From assembly GCA_021779795.1 (NCBI GenBank), contig JAJXZZ010000059.1, positions 1 to 11,400 of the forward strand: 11,400 nt of DNA. The letters are read 5' to 3'. The notes below the pieces were generated by a model. It worked only from the letters and a program-made list of their open reading frames with translations. It was not told where the DNA came from and did not search any database. Shown piece after piece: positions 1 through 5,863 of the stretch (positions are counted from its first letter, which is position 1; every line of letters starts with the position of its first letter). This DNA comes from Acidobacteriota bacterium (GTDB lineage Bacteria; Acidobacteriota; Vicinamibacteria; Vicinamibacterales; Fen-181). The position numbers were made by a program, and so were the translations under genes.

Positions 1-332
1 AAACCCCGCACCATTCTCAAGAAAAACTGGCGCAACTTTCCGTTGTTTCGCTTTTTCTTCCTGCCACTATTACGCCAGCCGAGCCTTGGCGCGCCGTGAC
101 AGGTCGCGCTTATTCCTTATTCCGCATCAAGTTATGGCATTCCCAGCGGGCGCCTCCCGCAGACGCGAGAACTTGTGTCGCACCGACGCCATGGCCCAAT
201 CTATTGTGGCCAGGGCCCGCGCCGACCTCACTGGCCCGGCGCGGTCATCCCTTTCGCGCCGGACGCGGCGCCGCCAGGCCCCCCGGGTTCCGGCCGACGC
301 TGCGGCCGAGGTATACTGAGTCTCCCCTCCGT
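1..332. other. Left flank without a recognisable gene
   Basis: I see no convincing gene here. The short open frames on both strands are rich in Arg, Pro and Ala and look like by-products of high GC. The first 80 bases or so are clearly more A+T-rich than the rest of the window and may belong to a promoter or the end of an upstream unit outside the view. The last 30 bases carry the likely promoter of the tRNA-Leu gene. This stretch is presumably host chromosome, since it lies on the 5' side of an intact tRNA. Confidence 0.5.
288..317 (+). promoter_or_regulatory. Probable promoter of tRNA-Leu
   Basis: A good -10 hexamer, TATACT, lies at 312-317, about 16 bases before the mature 5' end of the tRNA. 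A weak -35 candidate, TTCCGG, sits at 288-293 with an 18-base spacer. The -10 match and its position are seen directly; promoter activity is inferred. Confidence 0.45.
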
Positions 333-421
333 GCCGGAGTGGCGAAACTGGCAGACGCGCGGGACTCAAAATCCCGTTCTCCGCAAGGGGAGTGAGGGTT
401 CAATTCCCTCCTCCGGCACCA
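333..421 (+). tRNA. tRNA-Leu (anticodon CAA), intact, with encoded CCA
   Basis: A full cloverleaf can be drawn. The acceptor stem pairs GCCGGAG (333-339) with CTCCGGC (411-417), followed by discriminator A418 and an encoded CCA at 419-421. The anticodon stem CGGGA/TCCCG encloses the loop CTCAAAA, giving anticodon CAA at 367-369. A long variable arm with its own short stem, typical of class II leucine tRNAs, follows, and then the T arm GAGGG-TTCAATT-CCCTC. A T-run shortly downstream (about 442-448) could end transcription. Int1 ends only 14 bases beyond the CCA, so the gene probably served as an integration site and stayed intact because the incoming element restored its 3' end. Confidence 0.97.
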
Positions 422-435
422 AATCACTAATTATT

Positions 436-1524
436 TCAACGCTTTTTTGATTTCGCCTGTGCCCGCCCCTTCGATGCGCTAACCGTGCCGCTAACCATCG
501 AAGTCGCCAACCGCTCCACCGCCGCCCGTAGGTCGGTCCCGTCGAGGATGTGGTAGCGGTCGAACACGGACCGGGTTTTGTGCCCCGTCAAGAGCATGGC
601 CGTTTTCTCGGGCACCCCAGCATTGACCAGATTTCGGACGGCCGTCCTCCGAAAGTCGTGAGGGATGCGGCCCGGACAGCCCGCCGCAACACAGGCCGCG
701 TGCCAGGCGACGTCATACCGCCGGATCGGCTTCCCTGCCCGGTGGAACACCCACGGGCAGGCCGCTCCCTGCTTCTCTATCTGCTCCAATACGGCGAACT
801 GCGCCTCGATGGTGTCCTTCAACGCGGGAATCGCCGTGTAGGGGAACTCTCGCGCCTCAGCGTTCTTCGTGGTGCCCGGTTCGAGTCGAACGATGCCCCT
901 AGCCCGGTCGACCTGGTGCCATCGCAGCGAGAGTACTTCGGACGGCACCCGCCAGCCCGTGTAGTAGGCAAACGTCGCCACGGGCCGCAGCTCCTCCGGC
1001 AAGGCCTGTCTCACCGCCTCGAACTGTTCCGGGGAGAAGAACCCCGCTCTGACGTTGTGTTCTTCCAGCATCGGAATGTGCGGCTTCACGTAGACGCGCC
1101 CCGACTGCATGGCCAGGGCAAACGCCCGCTTGATGATCGCCAGTTCCCGGTTGATGCTGGCGGGTTTTGCGCCCTGGCCTTGCCGCTCCACCACGTATTC
1201 ACGAATGGACACGGCATCGATGGCGGCCAGGCGCCGACGGCCGAAGAACGGCATCAGGTGAAGCGCGATTCGCCGCTTGAGGTGCCCGAGCGACTTTCGG
1301 CCGTTCACCCGGTAGTCGTTCTCCACGTCGCCGACGGCATCCCTAAAACGCAGCTGTCGACCGCTGACGGGTGCGCCCTTAGCGATGTCCCCTTCACGGA
1401 TCTTCAACGTGGCTTCGGCCTTGTCGTGATCGTCCGTCTTGCTGCTCTCATAGATGGCCCGGCCGCCGCGGTAGTATTTCAGCATCCACACCGAGCGGCC
1501 AGGCTGCCGGTAGATCGTGCCCAT
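436..1524 (-). CDS. Tyrosine recombinase/integrase (Int1)
   Basis: This is a site-specific tyrosine recombinase that should cut and rejoin DNA at attachment sites to integrate or excise an element. With the start at 1524 the protein has 362 residues, the usual size. An N-terminal beta-rich segment (about 1-50) is followed by a SAM-like core-binding domain (about 58-150) and the catalytic domain. The active-site set is complete: R192 in TGWRVPSE, K220, H289-x-x-R292 in HDFRR, H315 in TGHK and Y324 in FDRYH. The reading frame stays open upstream to 1815, but that 97-residue extension is low-complexity and Arg/Ser/Ala-rich, so I prefer the internal ATG, although its ribosome site is weak. The gene ends beside the tRNA-Leu 3' end, the classic place for an integrase that uses that tRNA. 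It is only distantly similar to Int2 and is not a duplicate of it. Confidence 0.93.
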   Translation of the reverse strand: MGTIYRQPGRSVWMLKYYRGGRAIYESSKTDDHDKAEATLKIREGDIAKGAPVSGRQLRFRDAVGDVENDYRVNGRKSLGHLKRRIALHLMPFFGRRRLAAIDAVSIREYVVERQGQGAKPASINRELAIIKRAFALAMQSGRVYVKPHIPMLEEHNVRAGFFSPEQFEAVRQALPEELRPVATFAYYTGWRVPSEVLSLRWHQVDRARGIVRLEPGTTKNAEAREFPYTAIPALKDTIEAQFAVLEQIEKQGAACPWVFHRAGKPIRRYDVAWHAACVAAGCPGRIPHDFRRTAVRNLVNAGVPEKTAMLLTGHKTRSVFDRYHILDGTDLRAAVERLATSMVSGTVSASKGRAQAKSKKR

Positions 1525-1729
1525 GAGGTGAAGGCTACCACGCCGTTTCTGTCTACGGGGCTGCGAAAAAAGCGAACATAGCGAACGAAGGCCGTCACGC
1601 GGAAGGGCAGCTACAAGTGGTTGTAGCCTGAGCCCCGATGCCGTCCTCGCCGCCGACGACGCGCGGCCGCGCCGAGCTTGTGCCGCCCCAGGGCTCGCGT
1701 GAGGAAGGTCTGACGCTGTGGTCGCCGCG
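1525..1729. other. Gap upstream of Int1 with a perfect hairpin and short direct repeats
   Basis: No gene is evident. A perfect inverted repeat, GCTACAA-gtgg-TTGTAGC, occupies 1610-1627, and its flanks (gggc and gccc) can extend the stem with small bulges. Nearer Int1, the heptamer AGCGAAC occurs twice in tandem (1571-1577 and 1580-1586, period 9). The hairpin lies downstream of the zinc-ribbon gene, so it could end the capsid-side transcript, but no T-tract follows it on the - strand. The repeats could be arm-type binding sites for Int1 or part of its promoter. Function is inferred only from position. Confidence 0.4.
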
Positions 1730-1921
1730 TCACGGGCGAGGATGCGGCCCGCGCCGGCGCCGGTAGTCGAGGCACTTCGGACATCGCTTCGGCGGGTCGA
1801 AGTCGTGCGCCGCATAGAAGTCGGCTTCGCCGGGTCGCAAGGTGAACGGCGTCCCGCAGTCCTTACAGAGCCGCGCGTCGTCAGGCCGCAGGATCTTCTG
1901 TTCGTGGTGGTTGGATAGCAT
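1730..1921 (-). CDS. Small zinc-ribbon protein (zf-trcl-like)
   Basis: This 63-residue protein reads like the small 'probable zinc-ribbon' family. Cys19 and Cys22 lie in CKDCGTPF, and Cys47 and Cys50 in KRCPKC, with the family's GEADFYAAHDF segment between them, so four cysteines can bind one zinc. The tail is Arg-rich. The role is unknown; members are taken to bind nucleic acid or other proteins. The start at 1921 follows a GGAG motif by nine bases. The frame stays open to 2335, but the added part looks non-coding. It overlaps the preceding 88-aa gene by 41 bases, which points to a shared message. Confidence 0.7.
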   Translation of the reverse strand: MLSNHHEQKILRPDDARLCKDCGTPFTLRPGEADFYAAHDFDPPKRCPKCLDYRRRRGPHPRP

Positions 1922-2147
1922 GGTCAGGTTCTCCGAGCCGGCGGCCGAGGCGCCGGATCGCATCGGGCTCGATACCCGCAACCCCGCACCACGCGCGGGA
2001 GGGCCCGCTCCGCCCGTCGAGCACGCCGCGCGCTGAGTGGAGTTCGTGACGGCTGAGGCCAGCGGGATGGGCGAGGTCGAGCACGGCCCGTCGGAGTACG
2101 CCGATCGCCAGGCGTCGATACGCGGTCCCGTCGATGAGGTCGGGCAT
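1881..2147 (-). CDS. Small phage-type hypothetical protein
   Basis: The 88-residue protein has a helical first half followed by RAWCGVAGIEPDAIRRL. That pattern (aromatic/Cys, then AGIxPDAxR) recurs in many small, uncharacterised proteins of prophages and satellites, and I recognise the pattern rather than a function. The ATG at 2147 is preceded by GAGGG four bases away, and an in-frame TGA lies seven codons upstream, so the start is well bounded. It lies downstream of the capsid gene. The 195-base gap between them holds only Arg/Pro-rich open frames that I do not accept as genes. Confidence 0.6.
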   Translation of the reverse strand: MPDLIDGTAYRRLAIGVLRRAVLDLAHPAGLSRHELHSARGVLDGRSGPSRAWCGVAGIEPDAIRRLGRRLGEPDHAIQPPRTEDPAA

Positions 2148-2342
2148 GGTGCCCTCGAAGGAAAATCACCGCCGGCCGAGTTCGCCTCTCGCGTCGTCGG
2201 CCGGCTGGGTGAGCGGCGATGTCGTCCGCCGCGATACGCGAGGCCGGTGCTCGGGCCGCGCGACTCACAACGCGCGGGGCCAGCCGGAACCCTCGGGGGC
2301 CGCGGCCGACCGGCGTTGCCGGCCAGCCGCCCCAACTCACGT

Positions 2343-3584
2343 CTACGCGAGCTTGATCCCGGACACGCGCACGACCGAATCAGGGTTCAGCACGCCGACC
2401 CCGATCCGCGCCCGGACGTGCAGGATCTCCTGAAGGCTCGACGCCGAGCTGTACGGATCGCGCAGGAACACCGGCGAGTTCTTGTGCTGCGCGAACAACA
2501 GCTGCTGCGGATCGTAGACGTAGCACGACTGGCACACCGCGCCGGAACTGCCGCTGATCTCGGTTGCACTCAGCGAGTTCGAGATCAGCACGCGCACGCC
2601 GTAGATGCGCCGCTCAATCGCCTGCGACACGCTGCCGGCCGACTGCATCAGCAACGGCATGTTGGAGCCGGTCGTCAACTGCTTGATCTTGCTGAGCACC
2701 TGCCACAATCCGGCCGACATGACGACCGTCGGCGCGGCGCCGACGTTCTTCGCCAACAGCATCCCGATCGCGTCGGCGATGAAATCGACCGAGGTCGGGA
2801 CCGCGCCGTCCGCGCCAAGCGCGAACGTCTGGATGCCGGTCCAGTTCTTCAGCCCGAGCGGCTGCGCGCCGCTCGACGTCGCGCCCTCGAAGGCCACCTG
2901 GTCGATCGCCGCGCCGAGCGCCGTGCTCACCTGCCGCTGGAGGATCTGGCCGAGTTCGGGCACGTCGTCGAGCAGGGCCGCGGAGAACGGGACCTGGGCC
3001 GTCGCCGTCGCCAAGCTCACGCGCACGCGCCCGAAGGTCGGTGCCCCCGCCACCTCGGGGCCGGCTTCGCCCACCCAGGTGATCGCCGGTCGGGTGGCTT
3101 CGACCGGGACCTCGATCGCGTCCGCGCCGATCCGAATCGACGGCACGCCCGATTCGAGGAAGGCCGTCATCGGCTCGACCAGCCGCCAGAGCTGCCCCGA
3201 TTCTGCGCTGTCCAAATAACCGCCGCCGGGGTTCGACGAAATCGCGAGCGCCTTGCGCGCCCACGTCGCCGCGCCCTTGGCGTCAACCGCCCGCTCGCTC
3301 GCCACGCCGCCGCCCACGCGCGCCCGGTTGGCTGACGCCTGGAGCTGCGCGTCGTACTCGCGCTTTTCGAGCGAGCCGGCCAGCTCCACCAGCTCGTGCC
3401 GGTCGGCCAGCCCCTCGACCACCGCCCTGGTCTCCGCGGCGGTCGGAGTCGCGCCGAGGCTCGGCACGGCGAACTGGCGGAGGCCGGCGCGGATCTCCGC
3501 GGCGACTCGGCCAGGCGCGTTCTCGGGATCGTCGGCCAGGTCGTGCATGCGCCGGGCGAAGTCAGACAGAGTTTCGTTCTTCAT
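2343..3584 (-). CDS. Phage major capsid protein, HK97 fold
   Basis: This 413-residue protein would form the icosahedral shell. Residues 1 to about 105 are helical and charged, as in the scaffolding-like delta domain of HK97-type capsid proteins. The rest follows the family: the TWVGEAGPEVAGAPTFGRVRV region, the AIDQVAFEGATSSGAQPLGL stretch, TVVMSAGLWQVL in the middle, and near the end the characteristic NSPVFLRDPYSSASSLQEIL followed by VLNPDSVVRVSGIKLA. The start at 3584 has AGGAG eight bases upstream; an earlier in-frame codon (3614) is less likely. The gene lies downstream of the small terminase. No prohead protease, portal or large terminase gene adjoins it, so cleavage of the N-terminal domain would need a protease from a helper, or may not happen. 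Confidence 0.95.
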   Translation of the reverse strand: MKNETLSDFARRMHDLADDPENAPGRVAAEIRAGLRQFAVPSLGATPTAAETRAVVEGLADRHELVELAGSLEKREYDAQLQASANRARVGGGVASERAVDAKGAATWARKALAISSNPGGGYLDSAESGQLWRLVEPMTAFLESGVPSIRIGADAIEVPVEATRPAITWVGEAGPEVAGAPTFGRVRVSLATATAQVPFSAALLDDVPELGQILQRQVSTALGAAIDQVAFEGATSSGAQPLGLKNWTGIQTFALGADGAVPTSVDFIADAIGMLLAKNVGAAPTVVMSAGLWQVLSKIKQLTTGSNMPLLMQSAGSVSQAIERRIYGVRVLISNSLSATEISGSSGAVCQSCYVYDPQQLLFAQHKNSPVFLRDPYSSASSLQEILHVRARIGVGVLNPDSVVRVSGIKLA

Positions 3585-3823
3585 GATGCGTTCTCCTGAA
3601 TGGCCGGTTGGCACCGGCCGGAAGCCGCTTCGAGTGATCGGTCGAAGTGGGGTGCTTCCGTGGCGGAGAATCGCGTCCCGCGGTCCGCGTCGGAGGGAGC
3701 CTGCATCCCGCAGGCTGAACCACCCGTCAGCCGCGCCTCACGCCTCCCGCGTTCAGCGCCACCGACGGTGGTGATCACACCCAATGTTGCCACACGTACA
3801 TCAATTCGTCAATCTGCGAATCG
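3585..3823 (-). promoter_or_regulatory. Leader of the capsid gene with two perfect hairpins
   Basis: This 239-base gap lies between the 89-aa gene and the capsid gene. Two perfect inverted repeats stand out: GGCCGGT-tggc-ACCGGCC at 3602-3619, about 18 bases upstream of the capsid start, and AGCCTGC-atccc-GCAGGCT at 3698-3716. Near its right edge TTGACGA occurs twice on the - strand with a 15-base period (within 3806-3828), offering a -35-like sequence without a good -10. A separate promoter or a structured leader that sets capsid dosage is plausible. A 70-codon open frame that overlaps the capsid start lacks a ribosome site. Confidence 0.4.
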
Positions 3824-4093
3824 TCAATGCGTCCGTTCCATGCCCGCCGGCAACGGCAGGTTCACGGCGCCGAAGCGGTCCAAGTGCTCGACGTCAGCGT
3901 CGATGCGCTCGATCACCATCACCTCGCCGCTCGGCTGGACGAGGCCGAGCACGACCGTTCGCGCCGCGCCGTCGAAGGTCGCCACGAGCGGGCCGCCGAC
4001 CATCGTCAGTTCCGGTCGCCGCTCACGCGCACGGTTGAAGAGCATCCCCACCACGGCGACGAGTGCGCCGGCCAAGTCCTCGTAGGGGTTCAT
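3824..4093 (-). CDS. Small hypothetical protein between terminase and capsid genes
   Basis: I do not recognise the family of this 89-residue protein. The N-terminus (LAGALVAVVGMLFNRAR) forms an amphipathic or weakly hydrophobic helix, and the rest (about 30-80) reads as alternating beta strands, including TVVLGLVQPSGEVMVIERI. The ATG at 4093 overlaps the TGA of the preceding gene by four bases (ATGA) and has GGAGG four bases upstream, so translation is well supported. Between small terminase and capsid genes a head-assembly or packaging accessory role is possible, but this is inference. Confidence 0.7.
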   Translation of the reverse strand: MNPYEDLAGALVAVVGMLFNRARERRPELTMVGGPLVATFDGAARTVVLGLVQPSGEVMVIERIDADVEHLDRFGAVNLPLPAGMERTH

Positions 4094-4701
4094 CGGTCCT
4101 CCGTTTCAGTGTTCGTCGTTACGACCGCGCCCGTGGCCGTTCCGGCGCCGTCGGCCTCCGGGATGGGTTCGGCATCCTCCGCGCCCTCGGTCGGGCCGGA
4201 AACGGTCGCCTGGAGCGTCTGTTGATCGCCCTCCGCCCCCTCGTCGTCCTCGGGATCGACCGCAATCACTTCCGGCTCGAAGTCCGCGGGTGTCAGCCGT
4301 CGCCGCTCCGAGGTCGAGAGCAGGTTGTGCCGGGCGAGGTATGCCGCTTCGCTCTCGAACCGCGGCGGGTCGGCCCGGTCGATCGACTCCCAAAATTCCG
4401 GCAGGCCGCGGGCGAACGAGTCCTCGAACGGTTCGCCGGTGCCGCCCAGCCGACGTCGGGGCTCGGGCGCATCGAACATCCACCAGCCAGCCGGCCGCGT
4501 GCCGGGATGCGCCTTGACGTGCTCGGCCACGAGGTCGGCGCCCAGTTCGCGCCAATCCGCCGCAATCTCCGCCTCGGAGGTCACAAATTCGTCGAGCCAG
4601 TCGTCGTCCACGGGCCAGGCGCCCGTGAGCAGGTAGCGGATGGTCGAGTCGCTGATCCCCTCGTGCCGGCCACGTCCGCGCCGCTGTCTTTTTGTCGCCA
4701 T
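4090..4701 (-). CDS. Phage packaging-module hypothetical protein
   Basis: The protein has 203 residues. After a basic N-terminus come helices with many Trp and acidic residues, then WWMFDAPEPRRRLGGTGEP (about 77-95) and FESEAAYLARHNLLSTSERR followed by LTPADFEPE. I recall these two signatures from uncharacterised proteins that sit beside terminase genes in phages and prophages; no function is established that I know of. The last 55 residues are acidic and Thr/Gly-rich and probably disordered. The ATG at 4701 lies one base after the small terminase stop, and the next gene overlaps by four bases, so it is translationally coupled on both sides. An upstream open extension to 4965 only shadows the terminase gene. 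Confidence 0.78.
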   Translation of the reverse strand: MATKRQRRGRGRHEGISDSTIRYLLTGAWPVDDDWLDEFVTSEAEIAADWRELGADLVAEHVKAHPGTRPAGWWMFDAPEPRRRLGGTGEPFEDSFARGLPEFWESIDRADPPRFESEAAYLARHNLLSTSERRRLTPADFEPEVIAVDPEDDEGAEGDQQTLQATVSGPTEGAEDAEPIPEADGAGTATGAVVTTNTETEDR

Positions 4702-4702
4702 G

Positions 4703-5044
4703 TCAGACCGCCGATCCCGGCCGGCCGGGCCGGTCGCGGAGCGGTTCGATGTCGAGGTGCATCGCCTTGAGCGCCTGCAACATCCCGCTTCGCGCGTCTC
4801 GCTCCGCCGCCAGGAGCGGGTGCGGGCGTACTTGGCCGAAACGGTCTCGCTGAGCAGCGCCATCCCGGTTGATCGCCTCCCGGCATGTTTCCAACCGGGA
4901 GAGCGCCTGCATCGCTTCGCCGAGCAGGAGGAGCCCCGCTTCGTCGCCGGCCAGGTCGTATTCATCGACCAACTTGGACCACCAGCGCCGCGCCGTGCGC
5001 GTGAGGCCGTCCGGAGGTTTGGGAATCGGTGTCGATTTTCTCAA
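4703..5044 (-). CDS. Phage terminase small subunit, P27 family
   Basis: The small terminase recognises the packaging site on DNA and recruits the large ATPase/nuclease subunit. The 113-residue protein shows the P27-family pattern: TRTARRWWSKLVDEYDLA near the start, then a helical stretch with LETCREAINRDG, then FGQVRPHPLLAAERDAR and LKAMHLDIEPLRDRPG at the end. The start is an unusual TTG at 5044. It has GGAG eight bases upstream, and the frame holds no other start before an in-frame TAG. No large terminase subunit is present in the window, so the protein would redirect a helper's packaging motor, as satellites do. The two bipartite repeats just upstream are candidate target sites. Confidence 0.88.
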   Translation of the reverse strand: MRKSTPIPKPPDGLTRTARRWWSKLVDEYDLAGDEAGLLLLGEAMQALSRLETCREAINRDGAAQRDRFGQVRPHPLLAAERDARSGMLQALKAMHLDIEPLRDRPGRPGSAV

Positions 5045-5077
5045 AGGAAAAACTCCATTTCGCGTCTGTTGTCGTGC

Positions 5078-5257
5078 CCAGCCGGTCTCGGGCCCGTAAC
5101 TTGGGAAGATGTCGAGGGGGTAGGTGGGGGGGGGCCGCTCCTCCTACCGCCGCGCCTTCGTAAACAACGCCCCGTTTGAAAATCTTTGATTTCCCGTTTC
5201 TGTCAGCGCACCATGCCAGCCGGTCACGCCGGGGCTCAGCACGAAGATATCGAGGGG
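5078..5257. repeat. Two bipartite direct repeats upstream of the small terminase gene
   Basis: The pattern CCAGCCGGTC, 18 unrelated bases, then AAGATRTCGAGGGG occurs at 5078-5119 and again at 5216-5257. The 10-base half is identical, the 14-base half differs at one position, and the spacer length is exactly the same. Each copy is followed on its right by further G-runs: nine Gs at 5126-5134 after copy 1 and six Gs after copy 2. The copies start 138 bases apart, and the DNA between them is non-coding. The conserved halves and fixed spacing suggest a protein-binding site; being beside the small terminase gene, a packaging (cos/pac-like) site is the best guess. Confidence 0.65.
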
Positions 5258-5266
5258 CCAGGGGGG

Positions 5267-5377
5267 CTATCCCCGTCGCGCCCGCCATACCGCCGCTGTG
5301 ATACCGATCGCGCCGAGGGCCAGCGCCGCAAGTTCACCTACCACGACCACCGTGCGCCAGAACATCAGGTCACTCAC
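5267..5377 (-). CDS. Small single-pass membrane peptide
   Basis: This short frame encodes about 36 residues, VSDLMFWRTV then a hydrophobic run (VVVGELAALALGAIGITAAV) and a basic end, WRARRG: one membrane helix with a positive, probably cytoplasmic, C-terminus. The proposed GTG at 5375-5377 lies six bases from a perfect AGGAGG (5384-5389), one of the best ribosome sites in the window, and one base after the stop of the zinc-finger gene, so it is likely translated. No family is recognised. A holin-like, antiholin-like or superinfection-related role is possible, but the size alone cannot decide. Confidence 0.5.
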   Translation of the reverse strand: MSDLMFWRTVVVVGELAALALGAIGITAAVWRARRG

Positions 5378-5378
5378 C

Positions 5379-5570
5379 TCACACCTCCTCATCGCTGCCG
5401 AATAGGTCTCTCTCCGGCTTCCCGCCCCGCTCGGCCAACCGCCGGCAGGACGGCCGACAGCACCGTTGCCGCGGTTGGGTTGGCACAAACGGCCGCCCGC
5501 AGCCAGAGCAGGTCGGTCGGACGTTGGCGCCCTTGTGCGCGTCTTCGAGGTGAAGTGCCGGGGCTGGCAT
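5379..5570 (-). CDS. Small cysteine-rich zinc-finger protein
   Basis: This 63-residue protein contains CSGCGRPFVPTQPRQRCC followed by RPSC. It is a treble-clef or FCS-like finger formed by Cys21, Cys24, Cys38 (or 37) and Cys42, a pattern known from many short phage and plasmid proteins that probably bind nucleic acid. The remainder is charged and likely disordered. The ATG at 5570 has GAGGGG about ten bases upstream. Its stop codon lies within the ribosome-site region of the downstream membrane peptide, so the two are probably expressed together. The exact role is unknown. Confidence 0.65.
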   Translation of the reverse strand: MPAPALHLEDAHKGANVRPTCSGCGRPFVPTQPRQRCCRPSCRRLAERGGKPERDLFGSDEEV

Positions 5571-5589
5571 CTTGGGTCTTCCCCTCAGC

Positions 5590-5616
5590 GGTTCCCGTGG
5601 TTCCCGTGGTTCCCGG
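5590..5616. repeat. Triple tandem 9-bp repeat GGTTCCCGT
   Basis: Three units of GGTTCCCGK follow each other without gaps at 5590-5598, 5599-5607 and 5608-5616; the last ends in GG. The array flanks the iteron-like region on its left and lies just upstream of the zinc-finger gene. It may be part of the candidate origin or a regulator site. Confidence 0.6.
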
Positions 5617-5636
5617 AACTACAGCCCGAGCGCCTC

Positions 5637-5863
5637 CAGTCGTGAGGTCGCGCGGGGGGACTCCTCACAACCGCACAACCGCACGACTGGGACAGCCGGA
5701 GTCGATTCCTTAGGGTTTCCTCACGACTGTAGACCGCCCTTTTCCTTAGTGTTTCCACAGTCGTGTGCAGTGGTGTGTGTGTGTGGTGTGTCTCCCCAGG
5801 GAACCTCACGACTGCACGGACCCTCTCTGACCTCACGACTGCACGGACCTTTCCTCACGACTG
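5637..5863. repeat. Iteron-like repeat cluster, candidate replication origin
   Basis: The 11-mer CCTCACGACTG occurs in direct orientation at 5719-5729, 5804-5814, 5831-5841 and 5853-5863, with a partial copy CACGACTG at 5681-5688. Inverted copies are CAGTCGTGAGG at 5637-5647 and the shorter CAGTCGTG at 5758-5765. Two direct copies extend to a 19-mer ending CACGGACC. A second motif, TTCCTTAGKGTTTCC, occurs at 5706-5720 and 5742-5756, each abutting an 11-mer in opposite orientation. A GT-rich run covers about 5770-5790. The cluster starts in the 3' end of the primase-helicase gene and fills the gap after it. Repeated sites beside a replication gene are typical of plasmid and satellite origins; the function is inferred. 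Confidence 0.7.

Noticed and set aside
991..1002. An 11-base match (CTCCTCCGGCA) to the tRNA-Leu 3' end, considered as the missing attR.
   Set aside because: It lies inside the Int1 coding sequence, in an otherwise intact catalytic domain, and the match does not extend. Chance is likely in GC-rich DNA.
550..1581. A 343-codon + strand frame opposite Int1.
   Set aside because: It is the antisense shadow of a clear integrase gene with all catalytic residues.
2037..3335. A 432-codon + strand frame opposite the capsid gene, rich in Arg, His and Asp.
   Set aside because: It is the antisense shadow of the capsid gene; composition is typical of GC-driven shadow frames.
3581..3793. A 70-codon GTG-start frame overlapping the capsid start by ATGA.
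   Set aside because: It has no ribosome site, mixed third-position composition and no recognisable motif, and it covers two perfect hairpins. I treat the region as a leader, with some doubt.
5637..5863. A CRISPR array, suggested by repeated 11- to 19-mers.
   Set aside because: Spacing is irregular, copies occur in both orientations, the repeats are too short and no cas gene is present.
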